64,000 nt of DNA from RH-AL1 sp965277355 (lineage in GTDB: Bacteria > Pseudomonadota > Alphaproteobacteria > Rhizobiales > Beijerinckiaceae): the NCBI GenBank assembly GCA_965277355.1, contig CBDICN010000002.1:496001-560000 (forward strand). The letters run 5' to 3'. Position numbers and translations under genes: made by a program. Of this stretch, positions 63,829-64,000 are shown piece by piece (positions within the stretch are counted from its first letter, which is position 1; each line of letters starts with the position of its first letter). Under the pieces are notes generated by a model. The model did not search any database. It was not told the DNA's origin and saw nothing but the letters and a program-made list of their open reading frames with translations.

Positions 63829-64000
63829 CGTAACCCTAATCCGTCGCGTTGCGGCCGAATCCCCCGCAGCGGTCGACTCATCTCAGGTTCGTGACGCGAG
63901 ATCAACGCGTGGCGGCGGACCATCAACGGCCCGCTTCGGGATCGCGGCTCGCACCTTTGGATCATTGGCGACAGCGGTGATGAAGCCCGTCGACGGCCCG

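Overview
The window is 64 kb of high-GC DNA (most lines about 65-70% GC), densely coding on both strands, from an alphaproteobacterium of the Rhizobiales/Hyphomicrobiales type. The clearest metabolic marker is a compact serine-cycle cluster (hprA-mtkA-mtkB-mcl, 35412-39682, minus strand). It implies one-carbon assimilation, as in methylotrophs or methanotrophs such as Methylobacteriaceae, Beijerinckiaceae and Methylocystaceae. The Bat-type MoxR/VWA cluster and the many small exported proteins fit the same group. No rRNA, tRNA, CRISPR array, integrase or transposase was recognised.

Layout. 1-2871: end of a surface-polysaccharide locus (GT61 glycosyltransferase and a KpsM/KpsT-like ABC exporter). 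2887-5734: L,D-transpeptidase, polyphosphate kinase 2 and two small genes. 5908-9657: pheT (without pheS in the window), an exported repeat-rich protein and a creatininase-family amidohydrolase. 9685-14245: periplasmic glucan biosynthesis protein, M23 endopeptidase and YciB. 14492-15065: ParDE-type toxin-antitoxin. 15283-19727: ychF, MaoC hydratase and small exported or unknown proteins. 19766-22662: a repeat cluster, a long hairpin and an AT-rich two-gene island (NdpA-like nucleoid-associated protein plus a membrane protein). 22755-25230: ettA and a VapBC pair. 25298-28331: a KAP-like membrane P-loop NTPase and small membrane or unknown genes. 28521-34459: carA, mobB, a methyltransferase, a TusA-family protein and small exported proteins. 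34683-35366: two related exported proteins. 35412-41688: serine cycle, an SDR and an Lrp/AsnC regulator. 41734-50415: an exported protein, a flavoprotein and a complete moxR-DUF58-DUF4381-batA-batB-batC-batD cluster. 50666-53619: translationally coupled catalase-like protein and di-heme cytochrome. 53636-59866: mutS, tsaD-gpsA and an EVE-domain gene. 60145-62638: duplicated LuxR-type regulators. 62953-63828: uppP.

The serine-cycle genes work as a unit: HprA reduces hydroxypyruvate, MtkAB activates malate to malyl-CoA, and Mcl splits it to acetyl-CoA and glyoxylate. The cell-envelope genes (exporter, L,D-transpeptidase, OpgG/D-like protein, M23 peptidase, YciB, UppP, Bat cluster) are scattered rather than clustered.

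Three repeat classes stand out: (a) short intergenic palindromic elements of at least two families, some inside operons and apparently reaching into the 5' ends of genes; (b) 15-nt, in-frame tandem repeats in four genes for predicted exported proteins; (c) 22-nt direct repeats upstream of hprA. The best candidates for something undescribed are the AT-rich NdpA-like/membrane gene pair and the KAP-like NTPase. A segmental duplication that left a copy of the EVE gene's 3' end between two LuxR paralogs is directly visible. Functions of the unknown genes are not established by sequence reading alone.
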